Origin: a virus
Reading direction: 5' to 3' (one strand)
Virus record (IMG/VR): IMGVR_UViG_3300043567_000365
Location: 1 to 24,934 of that record
DNA: 24,934 nt
The notes beneath the pieces were generated by a model. It was given only the letters and a program-made list of their open reading frames with translations. It did no database searches and was not told the origin of the DNA. The translations under genes and the position numbers were made by a program. How positions within the stretch are numbered: position 1 is the first letter of the stretch; each line of letters starts with the position of its first letter. Shown one piece after another: positions 11,993 to 18,926 of the stretch.

Positions 11993-12253
11993 TCACCATC
12001 CTTGCCCGTGGTTGATAACTCGATGCCCGTGCTCATCGACTCTTGCGTGAACGACGTAGCGTGCCTCTTGCGGCGGCTGCTCAGCAAACATCGCTACCCA
12101 CAAGCCGAGCCGGGCGAGCCGCTGAATCAGTCGCAAAACCGGTCGGCTCGGCTCTGGCTTCACCGGGCTGTAGTCGCTCGTGGCGGCCCACCATGTGAGC
12201 ATCACGGCCACCAGGCCCACAACCACGGCTGTCTGCATTTCTTTCTGGGTCAT
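11993..12253 (-). CDS. Small single-pass membrane protein
   Basis: 86 residues. The ATG overlaps the stop of the GlsB-like gene (ATGA) and GGAGCG lies upstream. The N-terminal helix TAVVVGLVAVMLTWWAA (about 8-24) is a membrane anchor. The rest is soluble with Arg-rich helices (LRLIQRLARLGLWVAMFAEQ) and a C-terminus HARVDEHGHRVINHGQGW. Located in the run of membrane proteins next to the peptidase. It could be a holin-partner or spanin-like protein; no motif supports a specific claim. Confidence 0.7.
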   Translation of the reverse strand: MTQKEMQTAVVVGLVAVMLTWWAATSDYSPVKPEPSRPVLRLIQRLARLGLWVAMFAEQPPQEARYVVHARVDEHGHRVINHGQGW

Positions 12254-12477
12254 CGGTCAACGCTCCAGACGGAGTAGACGAACATCACCACACACGCACC
12301 GATCACGCTGCCGATCAGGCCGGCGGGAGCGTCTCCAAACGGCAGGCCACCTGCGAGAGAGCCGATCAGGCCAAGCCCGATGGTGGGCACCCAGCCTTCA
12401 GGGCACTTGCCGGGCATCAGCCACTTGGCGATGCCACCGGCGATTGCGCCGAATACGAGCCACAAGAGAAGCGACAT
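12250..12477 (-). CDS. GlsB/YeaQ/YmgE-family small membrane protein
   Basis: 75 residues, ATG at 12477 with GGAG upstream. It matches the transglycosylase-associated (PF04226) pattern: LLLWLVFGAIAGGIAKWLMPG (about 3-23), then GLGLIGSLAGGLPFG (about 34-48), then GLIGSVIGACVVMFVY (about 53-68). These are three Gly-rich membrane helices with small-residue packing. Chromosomal members are stress-linked membrane proteins of unclear activity. In this phage it sits directly downstream of a membrane-anchored peptidase and beside other small membrane proteins. It is a candidate for the holin role, but that is positional inference. Confidence 0.8.
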   Translation of the reverse strand: MSLLLWLVFGAIAGGIAKWLMPGKCPEGWVPTIGLGLIGSLAGGLPFGDAPAGLIGSVIGACVVMFVYSVWSVDR

Positions 12478-12485
12478 GGGATCTC

Positions 12486-13619
12486 CTACTGTGCAAGGTG
12501 GAACGTGTCAGCAATGAGGCGAGCAGGTGAAGGCATCCGAGCTTCTGGCGGGAATGGCTGCAGCCAATTGCCGTGGTCCAGATTCCGATAGCGAAAGTTC
12601 ACGCCTGAGATGCTGAATGAATCTTGACCAGAGAGCATCGCATCAACCGTCTGGCGATCTACCCAGAATGAGCCGTCAGGCTGGTCTGCCGGCCACTTCG
12701 GGCCTGCATTAAAGACGCCCCAGCTGTTCATGCAGAGAAGCCCATCACGCTTGCCTTCGTTCTTGGCGTAACGCACGGCAATGAAGCACATGCAATGCGC
12801 CCAAGAGCCTTGGCGTGGCGCGAAGCCATCGGCGTCACGCTGCGACGAAAAGCCAACTCCGCTGCAAACTGGCACACAAAAGCCGCTTTCTAAACTTGCG
12901 GCAGCCTCGTCAAAGTTTCGCACGAGGGCGACGTTTGTCGCCGTGTTCTTGTTGGCTAGCTTGGCGAGGGAAATTCCCACTTGCCCACCGCCGCACAACA
13001 AGTTGCCCCATTCCTTCGCCCGCTGCGGGCTGTAGGTCGTCAGGTCGGCACCGGGGTACGGCTGGCGAAACAGGATGCCGCCTACCGTCGGGTCTTTGCA
13101 CTTGCCGGCGACCCAGCGTGCACATGCACCTCCATAGCTGCCGTCGCTGTACCCTGCCTGCGTCACAGGAGGAAGTCTGCCGGCGGTACGACTACCCGAG
13201 TACAGGCTGGTTGTGTCGACGAGTTTTGGCGGCTCCGGCAATTCGCCTTCGGCCCAATCCACACATTGGCCCACATAGCTTCCCATAGCCCAACCAAAGC
13301 TCGTGCAATCGCCTATGCCTTGCTTCCACGGGCCGAACGGCTTGCCGTAGACCTGGCGGTGAGCACGATCTGCGAAGCGATAGAGGAACGTGTCCTGCCC
13401 CTTGGCGTTCTTGATCACGTCCTTGGCAGCGTCCGAGAAGAGTGGCTGGTCGAGCTCGGCCAAGAAACGCTGCGTCCCGGCAGGATCTGGCACATAGCCG
13501 AACTGCCCGTCAATGCGTGCCGCGACCCGGTGCGTGGCTCGCTCAACGAGCGCACCCAAGATCGCCATCACGATCACGAACACAACGGCAGACAGCGACC
13601 AGCGGTTAGCGCGTGACAT
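12486..13619 (-). CDS. Membrane-anchored papain-like cysteine peptidase
   Basis: 377 residues from the ATG at 13619 (GAGGG about 10 nt upstream), overlapping the upstream gene by 14 nt. An N-terminal membrane helix (about 9-25, LSAVVFVIVMAILGALV) is followed by a papain-fold (C1-type) domain. It has Q100 (oxyanion) and C105 in WKQGIGDCTSFGWA, H275 in GSWAHCMCFIAV, and N298 in LLCMNSWG. All four catalytic positions are in canonical order and spacing. Multiple additional Cys residues suggest disulfides and an extracytoplasmic place. No peptidoglycan-hydrolase motif is present. It sits in the lysis-gene position, between membrane proteins. It may be a wall-protein protease or lysin (inference, see findings); a maturation protease is less likely because head genes are not nearby. 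Confidence 0.85.
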   Translation of the reverse strand: MSRANRWSLSAVVFVIVMAILGALVERATHRVAARIDGQFGYVPDPAGTQRFLAELDQPLFSDAAKDVIKNAKGQDTFLYRFADRAHRQVYGKPFGPWKQGIGDCTSFGWAMGSYVGQCVDWAEGELPEPPKLVDTTSLYSGSRTAGRLPPVTQAGYSDGSYGGACARWVAGKCKDPTVGGILFRQPYPGADLTTYSPQRAKEWGNLLCGGGQVGISLAKLANKNTATNVALVRNFDEAAASLESGFCVPVCSGVGFSSQRDADGFAPRQGSWAHCMCFIAVRYAKNEGKRDGLLCMNSWGVFNAGPKWPADQPDGSFWVDRQTVDAMLSGQDSFSISGVNFRYRNLDHGNWLQPFPPEARMPSPARLIADTFHLAQ

Positions 13620-14160
13620 CAGCGGCAGCCCTCGACAGGTCACGGAGTGCCAACACCCACGCCGCTCGGCTCTCTGGCGTCACAGGACCGCCAGATGAGC
13701 CCACAGCGTCGTCTAAGAACTTATGGATGGCTTCTTTGGCGTGCGGCTGCCGGGCACCGATGCTCTCGCCACGGCATCGCATCTCGCGGGCGGCGATCCG
13801 CAGCTCATCAAACGCCACGCCCGTCTTGAGCCGCTGGTCGTGTTGTCCGTCCCACTCAATGCACGACGCCAGTTCGTCGCACAAGGCAGAGAGCGTGGCT
13901 GCATCTGCTGCGGCAGTCGGCCCGATGAACTTGCCTCGTAGCGTGAACGCATCCGGCGGCGCAGGCGAAGGGGTCGGTGCTGGTGCTTGCCGGCTCGGCG
14001 CAAAAGCAATAACCGCAGCAACGAGCAATGCCACAGCGGCGACGTACTGCCCGTCGATGGTCGGCATCTTGGCCGTGGCGTACCACGCTTTGACATTCTC
14101 TGTGATCTGCTGGCCGGCAAGCACGTAGACCGCAAAGGCAATGAGTAACGCTGTGATCAC
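13606..14160 (-). CDS. Two-helix membrane-anchored phage protein
   Basis: 184 residues from a GTG at 14160 (GAGGAAG upstream), overlapping the upstream stop as GTGA. Hydrophobic helices at about 2-18 (ITALLIAFAVYVLAG) and about 39-55 (YVAAVALLVAAVIAFA). Then a Pro-rich linker (APAPTPSPAPP) and a soluble helical domain with CDELASCIEWDGQHDQRLKTG and the FLDDAVGSSG region. It belongs to the membrane-protein run around the peptidase. The N-terminal TM pair plus a cytoplasmic or periplasmic domain recalls spanin or holin-associated proteins, but no family is recognised. Confidence 0.7.
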   Translation of the reverse strand: MITALLIAFAVYVLAGQQITENVKAWYATAKMPTIDGQYVAAVALLVAAVIAFAPSRQAPAPTPSPAPPDAFTLRGKFIGPTAAADAATLSALCDELASCIEWDGQHDQRLKTGVAFDELRIAAREMRCRGESIGARQPHAKEAIHKFLDDAVGSSGGPVTPESRAAWVLALRDLSRAAADVTR

Positions 14161-14528
14161 GACTTCCTCAGCAGTGGCAGAATTGTTTCGATAATCCCGG
14201 CAGCAATGGCGACGACCAGTGCTCGAGCTGCGGGGCGGACGAAGTACCAGAACGGGTACAGGCTCATCGGCACACACAGCACGGCCACGGAGTCAAACAG
14301 CACGCCGATAGCCTCAAGCACGATCTGCCGTTTCTCCTCGCCCGTCAGGTTCTGTGTGGCGTCAAGCGTCTCGACAGACAGCCTGACGAGCGCTGCGACG
14401 AGAGCACCGAACTCCGTTATCGTCAGCCCGTCTTTCGCCGAGACGCGAGCCGTGACGAGAAACGCCGACACCTTTGACGCAATGTCGTTGAACGGCGCAG
14501 CGGCAGCGAGTGGGGCGTCGGCGACCAT
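14157..14528 (-). CDS. Membrane protein of phage late region (holin-like candidate)
   Basis: 123 residues. The ATG at 14528 has only a weak ribosome site. A soluble N-terminal helix pair reads DIASKVSAFLVTARVSAKD and EFGALVAALVRLSVETLDAT (about 15-58), then the conserved-looking LTGEEKRQIVLEAIGVLF. Two hydrophobic segments at about 75-95 (SVAVLCVPMSLYPFWYFV) and about 101-118 (ALVVAIAAGIIETILPLL) could span the membrane. The arrangement fits a class II holin or similar, but I do not recognise the family. It starts the run of membrane proteins after the DUF1599 gene. Confidence 0.65.
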   Translation of the reverse strand: MVADAPLAAAAPFNDIASKVSAFLVTARVSAKDGLTITEFGALVAALVRLSVETLDATQNLTGEEKRQIVLEAIGVLFDSVAVLCVPMSLYPFWYFVRPAARALVVAIAAGIIETILPLLRKS

Positions 14529-14558
14529 ACCGCCAGAGTAGGCGGGATGGGTGGTGAG

Positions 14559-15293
14559 TCAGACCGGGTCTGACTGCCCCTCTCGGTACAGCACCAGAGC
14601 AATGGCGGAATAACAGGCAATGTCCTTCAGCGTGTCTTCGATGCCGTCGAACTCGCATTTCCCACGGCGGAAGAACGCCTTGAGCCGGTGCATCTTGTCG
14701 CTGATCCGCAGGATACAGCCAGCCCACGCCGGCATATTCACGACGTCGGCACTCTGCCTGATGTTTGACAATGCGTCCTCGTCAACGCCGTAGTCGAGCG
14801 TCTTCGCCAAGTGCAGGGTTTTGAGTTCCTCAAGGATGGCTAGGAACTCCCGCGAGCCGGGACGGATGTCGTCCTGCTTGGCAAGGATGCTATCCCCCGT
14901 CCACCGGATGTCATCCGGTGCCGCTTCCATCTCACGCTGCCCTTGAAGAATCCAATCAACCGGCACTGTTTCCTCGCGCTCGGCGGCGTATTTCTCGGCG
15001 CTCGCCTTCGTGATGTCCTTCCAGCGGCTCGCCACTTCGTCAGTCGTCGTTGTGGTCGTGTGGCACCTCACGCCTTCGCAGCATGAGCCAGCTAGCCTTT
15101 CCTCCACTGCTGCCCGCAGCATGGCGTTGGATTCCTCAAGCGTTGCGATTACCTCTTGCATGCGTTTCCTTTCGAGAAGAAGTCTGGCGACGTCTGCCGC
15201 CAATGATCCTGCGGTGCCGGTCCACTGCCCTTGATAGCGATACGCTCGCTGGCGTGCGTCGGCTAGATACTCGTCAGATAGGTCGTAGTCCAT
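14559..15293 (-). CDS. DUF1599/Nmad1-like protein with coiled-coil N-terminus
   Basis: 244 residues; the ATG overlaps the stop of the metallophosphoesterase (TGATG). The N-terminal half is helical, with LLLERKRMQEVIATLEESNAMLRAAVEERL likely a coiled coil (about 38-67). A run of six Thr residues follows CCEGVRCH (about 71-84). The C-terminal third matches the DUF1599 (nucleotide modification associated domain 1) pattern: LAKTLDYGVDEDALSNIRQSADVV (about 160-183), CILRISDKMHRLKAFF (about 190-205) and IEDTLKDIACYSAIALVLY (about 215-233). The family occurs in phages with modified nucleotides, though its catalysis is unclear. No thymidylate synthase-like or other base-modifying gene lies in the window, so a modification role is only suggested. 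Confidence 0.8.
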   Translation of the reverse strand: MDYDLSDEYLADARQRAYRYQGQWTGTAGSLAADVARLLLERKRMQEVIATLEESNAMLRAAVEERLAGSCCEGVRCHTTTTTTDEVASRWKDITKASAEKYAAEREETVPVDWILQGQREMEAAPDDIRWTGDSILAKQDDIRPGSREFLAILEELKTLHLAKTLDYGVDEDALSNIRQSADVVNMPAWAGCILRISDKMHRLKAFFRRGKCEFDGIEDTLKDIACYSAIALVLYREGQSDPV

Positions 15294-16462
15294 CAGTCAA
15301 GCCTCGGGCCTGCGACGTGCATGGATGCCAGACCGCCGCCGTGGCGATACAGAAACGTCTCCATTGCCTGACGGCTCCCGATCCAACCGTTGATGGCGTG
15401 GTAATCGTCTGGCGGATTCAACGCTGGCGCGGTTCGCACGATGACGCCGTCAAGCGTGTCGATGGGCTTGTTGTTCGCAGCCGCCTGGTGGTGCAGGTGC
15501 CCAGTGTGCCACTCGCGGTACACGCTCTGACTCCACGCCTTCGGCTGCTCTAGCGCCATGATCTGCGGCAGCTTCGGCTTCGCCTTGTGCCCGTGCGTAA
15601 AGCCGATGAGGTTGCCGCCGTGCGAAAGATATTGCCGCCCCTTGAACTCGCCGCACACTTTTGCAGACCGAGATCCTCGAAAACGCTCCTGCAAGATTCT
15701 CTGGAACGTCCACGTCATCACTTCGTCGTGGTTGCCGTTCACGATCACAACGTCTGTCGGAACCGTCTCGGCGGATTGCTGAACGAGAGACAAGAGCGTG
15801 TCGCAGCCGACTTCGATCATCTTCTGAAGCCGCCCGTCACGCTCTAGCGGCGTGCCGCCGGTAGTCGTGCCGGCGGGCGTGTCGTAGTGAAAGAGATCGC
15901 CAAGGAAAGCGACCGTGCGTCTGGCTGGCTTGGTGTCGTTGCCAACCGTCAGCAGTTCGCTCGCAGCGTCACCAACAAGCCGGGCGGCAATATCCAAGTC
16001 GTAATCGCCGCCACCGGCTGTCTTGTCCCAGCAGTATTTGCCAAAGTGCGTGTCTGCCACCACGAGCACCTGCCAGAGTCCTTCCCGCTTTGGTGCCTTG
16101 ACAGATTTGGTCAAAGGCTTGCGGATGTCTTTCCTTGCAGCGCCGATCATCGCCTCGACAACCTCGCGGGTCGTCGGCCCGCCCTTCGGCTTGAGCCGCA
16201 CGAACACGCGATGCAGTTCAATGCTGCCGCCTTCGCCGTCGCCGCATTCCCACTTGGTCGCCTCGCTGGATGCAATTTCAAAACGGCTCATGTCCGCTTC
16301 GATGTGCTTCAGCAGATCCTCGACGGTCTTGATGCGTCGGCTCGTGGATCTCGCCTCAAGAGTGTCGCCTGATTGCGATTGCGTCACCTGCTCGGCGTCT
16401 GCGGCTGGCTTGGGGGGCGGCAGTTTCGCCTTGATCCTGTCGGCTATTTTCTTCGCAGCCAT
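15293..16462 (-). CDS. Calcineurin-like metallophosphoesterase
   Basis: 389 residues, ATG at 16462 with AAGGAG upstream. Metal-binding motifs are in order: DTH (137-139), GD (188-189, FLGDLFH), GNHDE (243-247), TH-GH (289-292) and GHLHH (321-325), the full two-metal set. A Gly/Lys/Pro-rich N-terminus of about 125 residues, with ETTR-like helices, precedes the catalytic domain. Family members hydrolyse phosphodiesters in nucleic acids or nucleotides. Phage homologues of this type lie near late genes; here it is followed by the DUF1599 gene, with which it may act in nucleotide or DNA end processing (inference). Confidence 0.9.
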   Translation of the reverse strand: MAAKKIADRIKAKLPPPKPAADAEQVTQSQSGDTLEARSTSRRIKTVEDLLKHIEADMSRFEIASSEATKWECGDGEGGSIELHRVFVRLKPKGGPTTREVVEAMIGAARKDIRKPLTKSVKAPKREGLWQVLVVADTHFGKYCWDKTAGGGDYDLDIAARLVGDAASELLTVGNDTKPARRTVAFLGDLFHYDTPAGTTTGGTPLERDGRLQKMIEVGCDTLLSLVQQSAETVPTDVVIVNGNHDEVMTWTFQRILQERFRGSRSAKVCGEFKGRQYLSHGGNLIGFTHGHKAKPKLPQIMALEQPKAWSQSVYREWHTGHLHHQAAANNKPIDTLDGVIVRTAPALNPPDDYHAINGWIGSRQAMETFLYRHGGGLASMHVAGPRLD

Positions 16463-16704
16463 TCAGACAACTCCTTCTCTGAGACAATGTGCCACCCGCT
16501 TGCAGCCGCTTCTTCTCTCAGTGCTCGTGCGACGGACGCCGATGATGCGGAGCCATAGCCGCCCGCCTGGAACCGCCTGCGGATCTCCAGCACGCCGGCC
16601 CGGTCGTCATCGCTCAGGCGATCCATCCACGTCGCCGGCTTGGCTGGCTTCACTCTCTCAGCTACGGCGTCGGCTAGTGCGACGCGGCGGCTTTTCGTCT
16701 TCAC
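16444..16704 (-). CDS. Small phage protein, helical, basic N-terminus
   Basis: 86 residues from a GTG at 16704, chosen because AAAAGGAG lies 7 nt upstream; an ATG 13 codons earlier would lie inside the preceding gene with no ribosome site. The N-terminus is basic (VKTKSRRV). A middle domain reads MDRLSDDDRAGVLEIRRRFQAG, and the C-terminus SSASVARALREEAAASGWHIVSEKELSEWLRRK is a helical pair. I know this last pattern from phage proteins of unknown function, possibly DNA-binding. It overlaps the metallophosphoesterase start by 19 nt. Confidence 0.75.
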   Translation of the reverse strand: MKTKSRRVALADAVAERVKPAKPATWMDRLSDDDRAGVLEIRRRFQAGGYGSASSASVARALREEAAASGWHIVSEKELSEWLRRK

Positions 16705-16843
16705 GCGGCGGCTCCTTTTCCTCAAGGTGAATCCACCCGTCATCGTCAGGGATGCCGCCGCCGACGTGCTCCTCGTCGTCGTCGTCGAGGTCAGGCGGCA
16801 AGATCACCGCCTCGGTCTTCGGCTTGGCTCGCTGGCGTCCCAT
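16658..16843 (-). CDS. Small acidic protein
   Basis: 61 residues from the ATG at 16843 (AGGTGG upstream). The N-terminus is basic (MGRQRAKPKTEA), the middle is a strong acidic run (PPDLDDDDEEHVGGGIPDDDGW), and the end is mixed-charge (KEPPREDEKPPRRTSRRRS). It overlaps the next gene by 47 nt. Possibly a disordered or scaffold-like protein; no family recognised. Confidence 0.6.
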   Translation of the reverse strand: MGRQRAKPKTEAVILPPDLDDDDEEHVGGGIPDDDGWIHLEEKEPPREDEKPPRRTSRRRS

Positions 16844-16865
16844 GCCACCTAGCGTGGCAGGCGTG

Positions 16866-17303
16866 TCAAGCGTTTCGCCGTGCGCTCGCAATTGCCCGCC
16901 GCACGAGCAGCCTGCCCGCCACGTCGAGGAACGGCAGTCCGCGAGCCGTGGCCTGCTCGTTGAGCCATTCGACGATGGTGTCGATATTGGTCTCGCACCA
17001 GCCGGGCGATTGCTGTTCCTGACGGTCCATCTCGGCGGCGCGAGCGTTGCAGGAGCAGTCGGGGCTGGCGGTGATGTAGAGCGGCCATCCGGCGAGGAGC
17101 TTTTTTAGTTCTGTGCCGGGGCCGTGGGAAAGTGGGAAAGTGGGCGATTCCTGCAGCCGCGACACTCGCGGATAGAACTCGCTCTCTGTGTCAATCGTCC
17201 ACTCGTCGCCGTCCTGCGAAACCACGCACGGCAGCACCTCGTCGAGCGTGTAGCCACGCTCGGCGCAACGGGCCTCAAGGTTAGAGCGGTGGCAGGTGAT
17301 CAT
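16866..17303 (-). CDS. Conserved late-region phage protein
   Basis: 145 residues, coupled by ATGA overlap to the tail-type gene upstream. It starts MITCHRSNLEARCAERGYTLDEVLPCVVSQDGDEW and ends with NIDTIVEWLNEQATARGLPF and AGRLLVRRAI. The internal CSCNARAAEMDRQ and WCETNIDTI place Cys residues for a possible metal or disulfide site. I recognise this arrangement as recurrent in planctomycete-associated phage or prophage sequence, but it has no assigned function. Probably a late structural or assembly accessory protein. Confidence 0.75.
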   Translation of the reverse strand: MITCHRSNLEARCAERGYTLDEVLPCVVSQDGDEWTIDTESEFYPRVSRLQESPTFPLSHGPGTELKKLLAGWPLYITASPDCSCNARAAEMDRQEQQSPGWCETNIDTIVEWLNEQATARGLPFLDVAGRLLVRRAIASARRNA

Positions 17304-18109
17304 GGGAGTGGGTTGAAAAACGAAATGCTGGTTGTGGTGCCGATCTGGCTTGAAAGCGAGAGAGGCACGTTCACGTTGCCGACAGAGTCCGTCACATATG
17401 GCACGGAATTGAGTGTGTCTGAGATACTTGGAAAGAAAGAGCCGTCAAGGCACTGAGTTCGCGGGTATGGCGCAGCAGATGAATATGTTTTTGAGATAAC
17501 CGTCTTGTTCCACGAAGATATGCCTCTGAATCCTGATTCGTAGTTAGGACAGAGATCAAGTGGCATCAGACTGTTTTCAAGGACAGAAATCTGCACCGCC
17601 ATCGTGATAGAATTTCCTTGCACTGCAAGACCCAGTTCTACAGACACAGTTGGCTGGAAAACTGGTCCCCCGAGCGAATTTGCTGGCGCAGGCGTTTGCG
17701 TTGTTGCGCTTACGGAGCCGCTCCAGTTGCAAGTTTTCTCAAAATCGATTCCAGCATTCCCAAATACAGGTATAGGAGAAATAACACCACTTGCAGTCAC
17801 AGCCCACGCTATGTCACACACCTTCCGTCGACCGGCGTTCTGTAACAAAAGTTTTTCAAACGCAATCGACAATGAAAATGGAATGTTGAAATCACACCCG
17901 CAACACGGATTCGGGCTGCACACCGTCCCTACGCCCTTGAACGTCTTCCCCGTCCCCTGGCACTGGCACTGCGGCTTGACCGTGCACGTCGTGCCCTCGC
18001 AGCACGCGCCTTCTTTGCAGGCTTGGTTGCACTCGGCCTCGGTGGCGTAGGACGTGCGGCCTGTGGTCGTAAAGCCGGGCGGGGAGTTTGATGGTTGGTA
18101 GCAGGGCAT
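17300..18109 (-). CDS. Cys-rich tail/fibre-type protein
   Basis: 269 residues, ATG at 18109, one nucleotide after the stop of the preceding gene. The N-terminal 75 residues are Cys-rich (CNQACKEGACCEG, CTVKPQCQCQGTG, CSPNPCCGC), a likely disulfide-knotted module. The C-terminal 190 residues are beta-rich and Ser/Thr/Asn-rich with low charge (ASGVISPIPVFGNAG, TVSVELGLAVQGN, ENSLMPLDLCPN). The C-terminal part has clearly lower G+C than its N-terminal part. Position after the distal-tail-like and two structural genes, and the exchange-prone composition, suggest a tail tip or receptor-binding protein (inference). Confidence 0.7.
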   Translation of the reverse strand: MPCYQPSNSPPGFTTTGRTSYATEAECNQACKEGACCEGTTCTVKPQCQCQGTGKTFKGVGTVCSPNPCCGCDFNIPFSLSIAFEKLLLQNAGRRKVCDIAWAVTASGVISPIPVFGNAGIDFEKTCNWSGSVSATTQTPAPANSLGGPVFQPTVSVELGLAVQGNSITMAVQISVLENSLMPLDLCPNYESGFRGISSWNKTVISKTYSSAAPYPRTQCLDGSFFPSISDTLNSVPYVTDSVGNVNVPLSLSSQIGTTTSISFFNPLP

Positions 18110-18110
18110 A

Positions 18111-18926
18111 TTAGTACGACACGTTCACAAAATTGATAGTTGTGGCGTCGGTGCCTGAACTCTTGTCAATTACTTCTGGACCTCTTGTCGGATCGTATTG
18201 CACTTTGTAGTAGCTAGACGCAGTGCGTCCATACACAGAAGGCAGCGACGGATTCCATGCACGCACGCCGGCGAGGCATTGAGAAGAAACAAGATGGCAG
18301 TCCGCCGAAGTGTTCCACCATACTACCCTTGGCCCGAGTGGATTGTATGGGTCGTACGTGTCTCCTATACCGGCACCTTGTGACCCGCCAAAAGTAAACG
18401 TGCGCGACCCAAAGATACCGCTGCCGCCGTCTCCGGGGACGACAACTTGATCACCCTTTTCGTAGTATTGCTGCATCCCTGACACTGATTCAGTTCTGGC
18501 TACCCAGGCATGATAAGTGCATAGCTTTGCGCTGATTCGGTACAGCGAGAACTGATCTTCGGTGGTGACGGTTATGTCTGCCTCTGATGTTGGGCAATAA
18601 ACGCAACCGCCGATATTGGGCAGGCCGAGGCCAAATGACTTCGTCCAAAATGTTTTCGTTGTGTCTGGCGTGAGCGCGTGCGTCCCGTTCAGGTGCGCCA
18701 TCACGGATAGAAAACTCACATACCACAATGTGCCGTTGTTGTCCCTGTACCGAGAGTGACGAATAAAATCTGTGGCCGTCACGCTGATGGACACGGACGA
18801 AATCGTAGTTGGCGCACACTTACACGACTCATCGCCAGAGCAATACCACCCACCGCAGCACCCGCAGTTCTCTGCGATCTGGCCGTCCTTGACGATCAGC
18901 GATCCGTTTTTCGTGGCGAGTGTCAT
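18111..18926 (-). CDS. Tail/fibre-type structural protein with small N-terminal Cys motif
   Basis: 271 residues from the ATG at 18926, overlapping the stop of the preceding gene as ATGA. The N-terminus TLATKNGSLIVKDGQIAENCGCCGGWYC has a compact Cys cluster. The remainder is beta-rich with aromatic residues (FIRHSRYRDNNGTLWYVSFLS, FGLGLPNIGGCVYC, VVWWNTSADCHL), consistent with an extracellular structural protein. Like the next gene it has a high-G+C start and a more A+T-rich body. No enzyme motif seen. Confidence 0.7.
   Translation of the reverse strand: MTLATKNGSLIVKDGQIAENCGCCGGWYCSGDESCKCAPTTISSVSISVTATDFIRHSRYRDNNGTLWYVSFLSVMAHLNGTHALTPDTTKTFWTKSFGLGLPNIGGCVYCPTSEADITVTTEDQFSLYRISAKLCTYHAWVARTESVSGMQQYYEKGDQVVVPGDGGSGIFGSRTFTFGGSQGAGIGDTYDPYNPLGPRVVWWNTSADCHLVSSQCLAGVRAWNPSLPSVYGRTASSYYKVQYDPTRGPEVIDKSSGTDATTINFVNVSY

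Noticed and set aside
15010-15040. Six-Thr run in the DUF1599 protein as a microsatellite or frameshift site
   Set aside because: The codons are mixed rather than a simple nucleotide repeat and the frame continues normally into the conserved domain.
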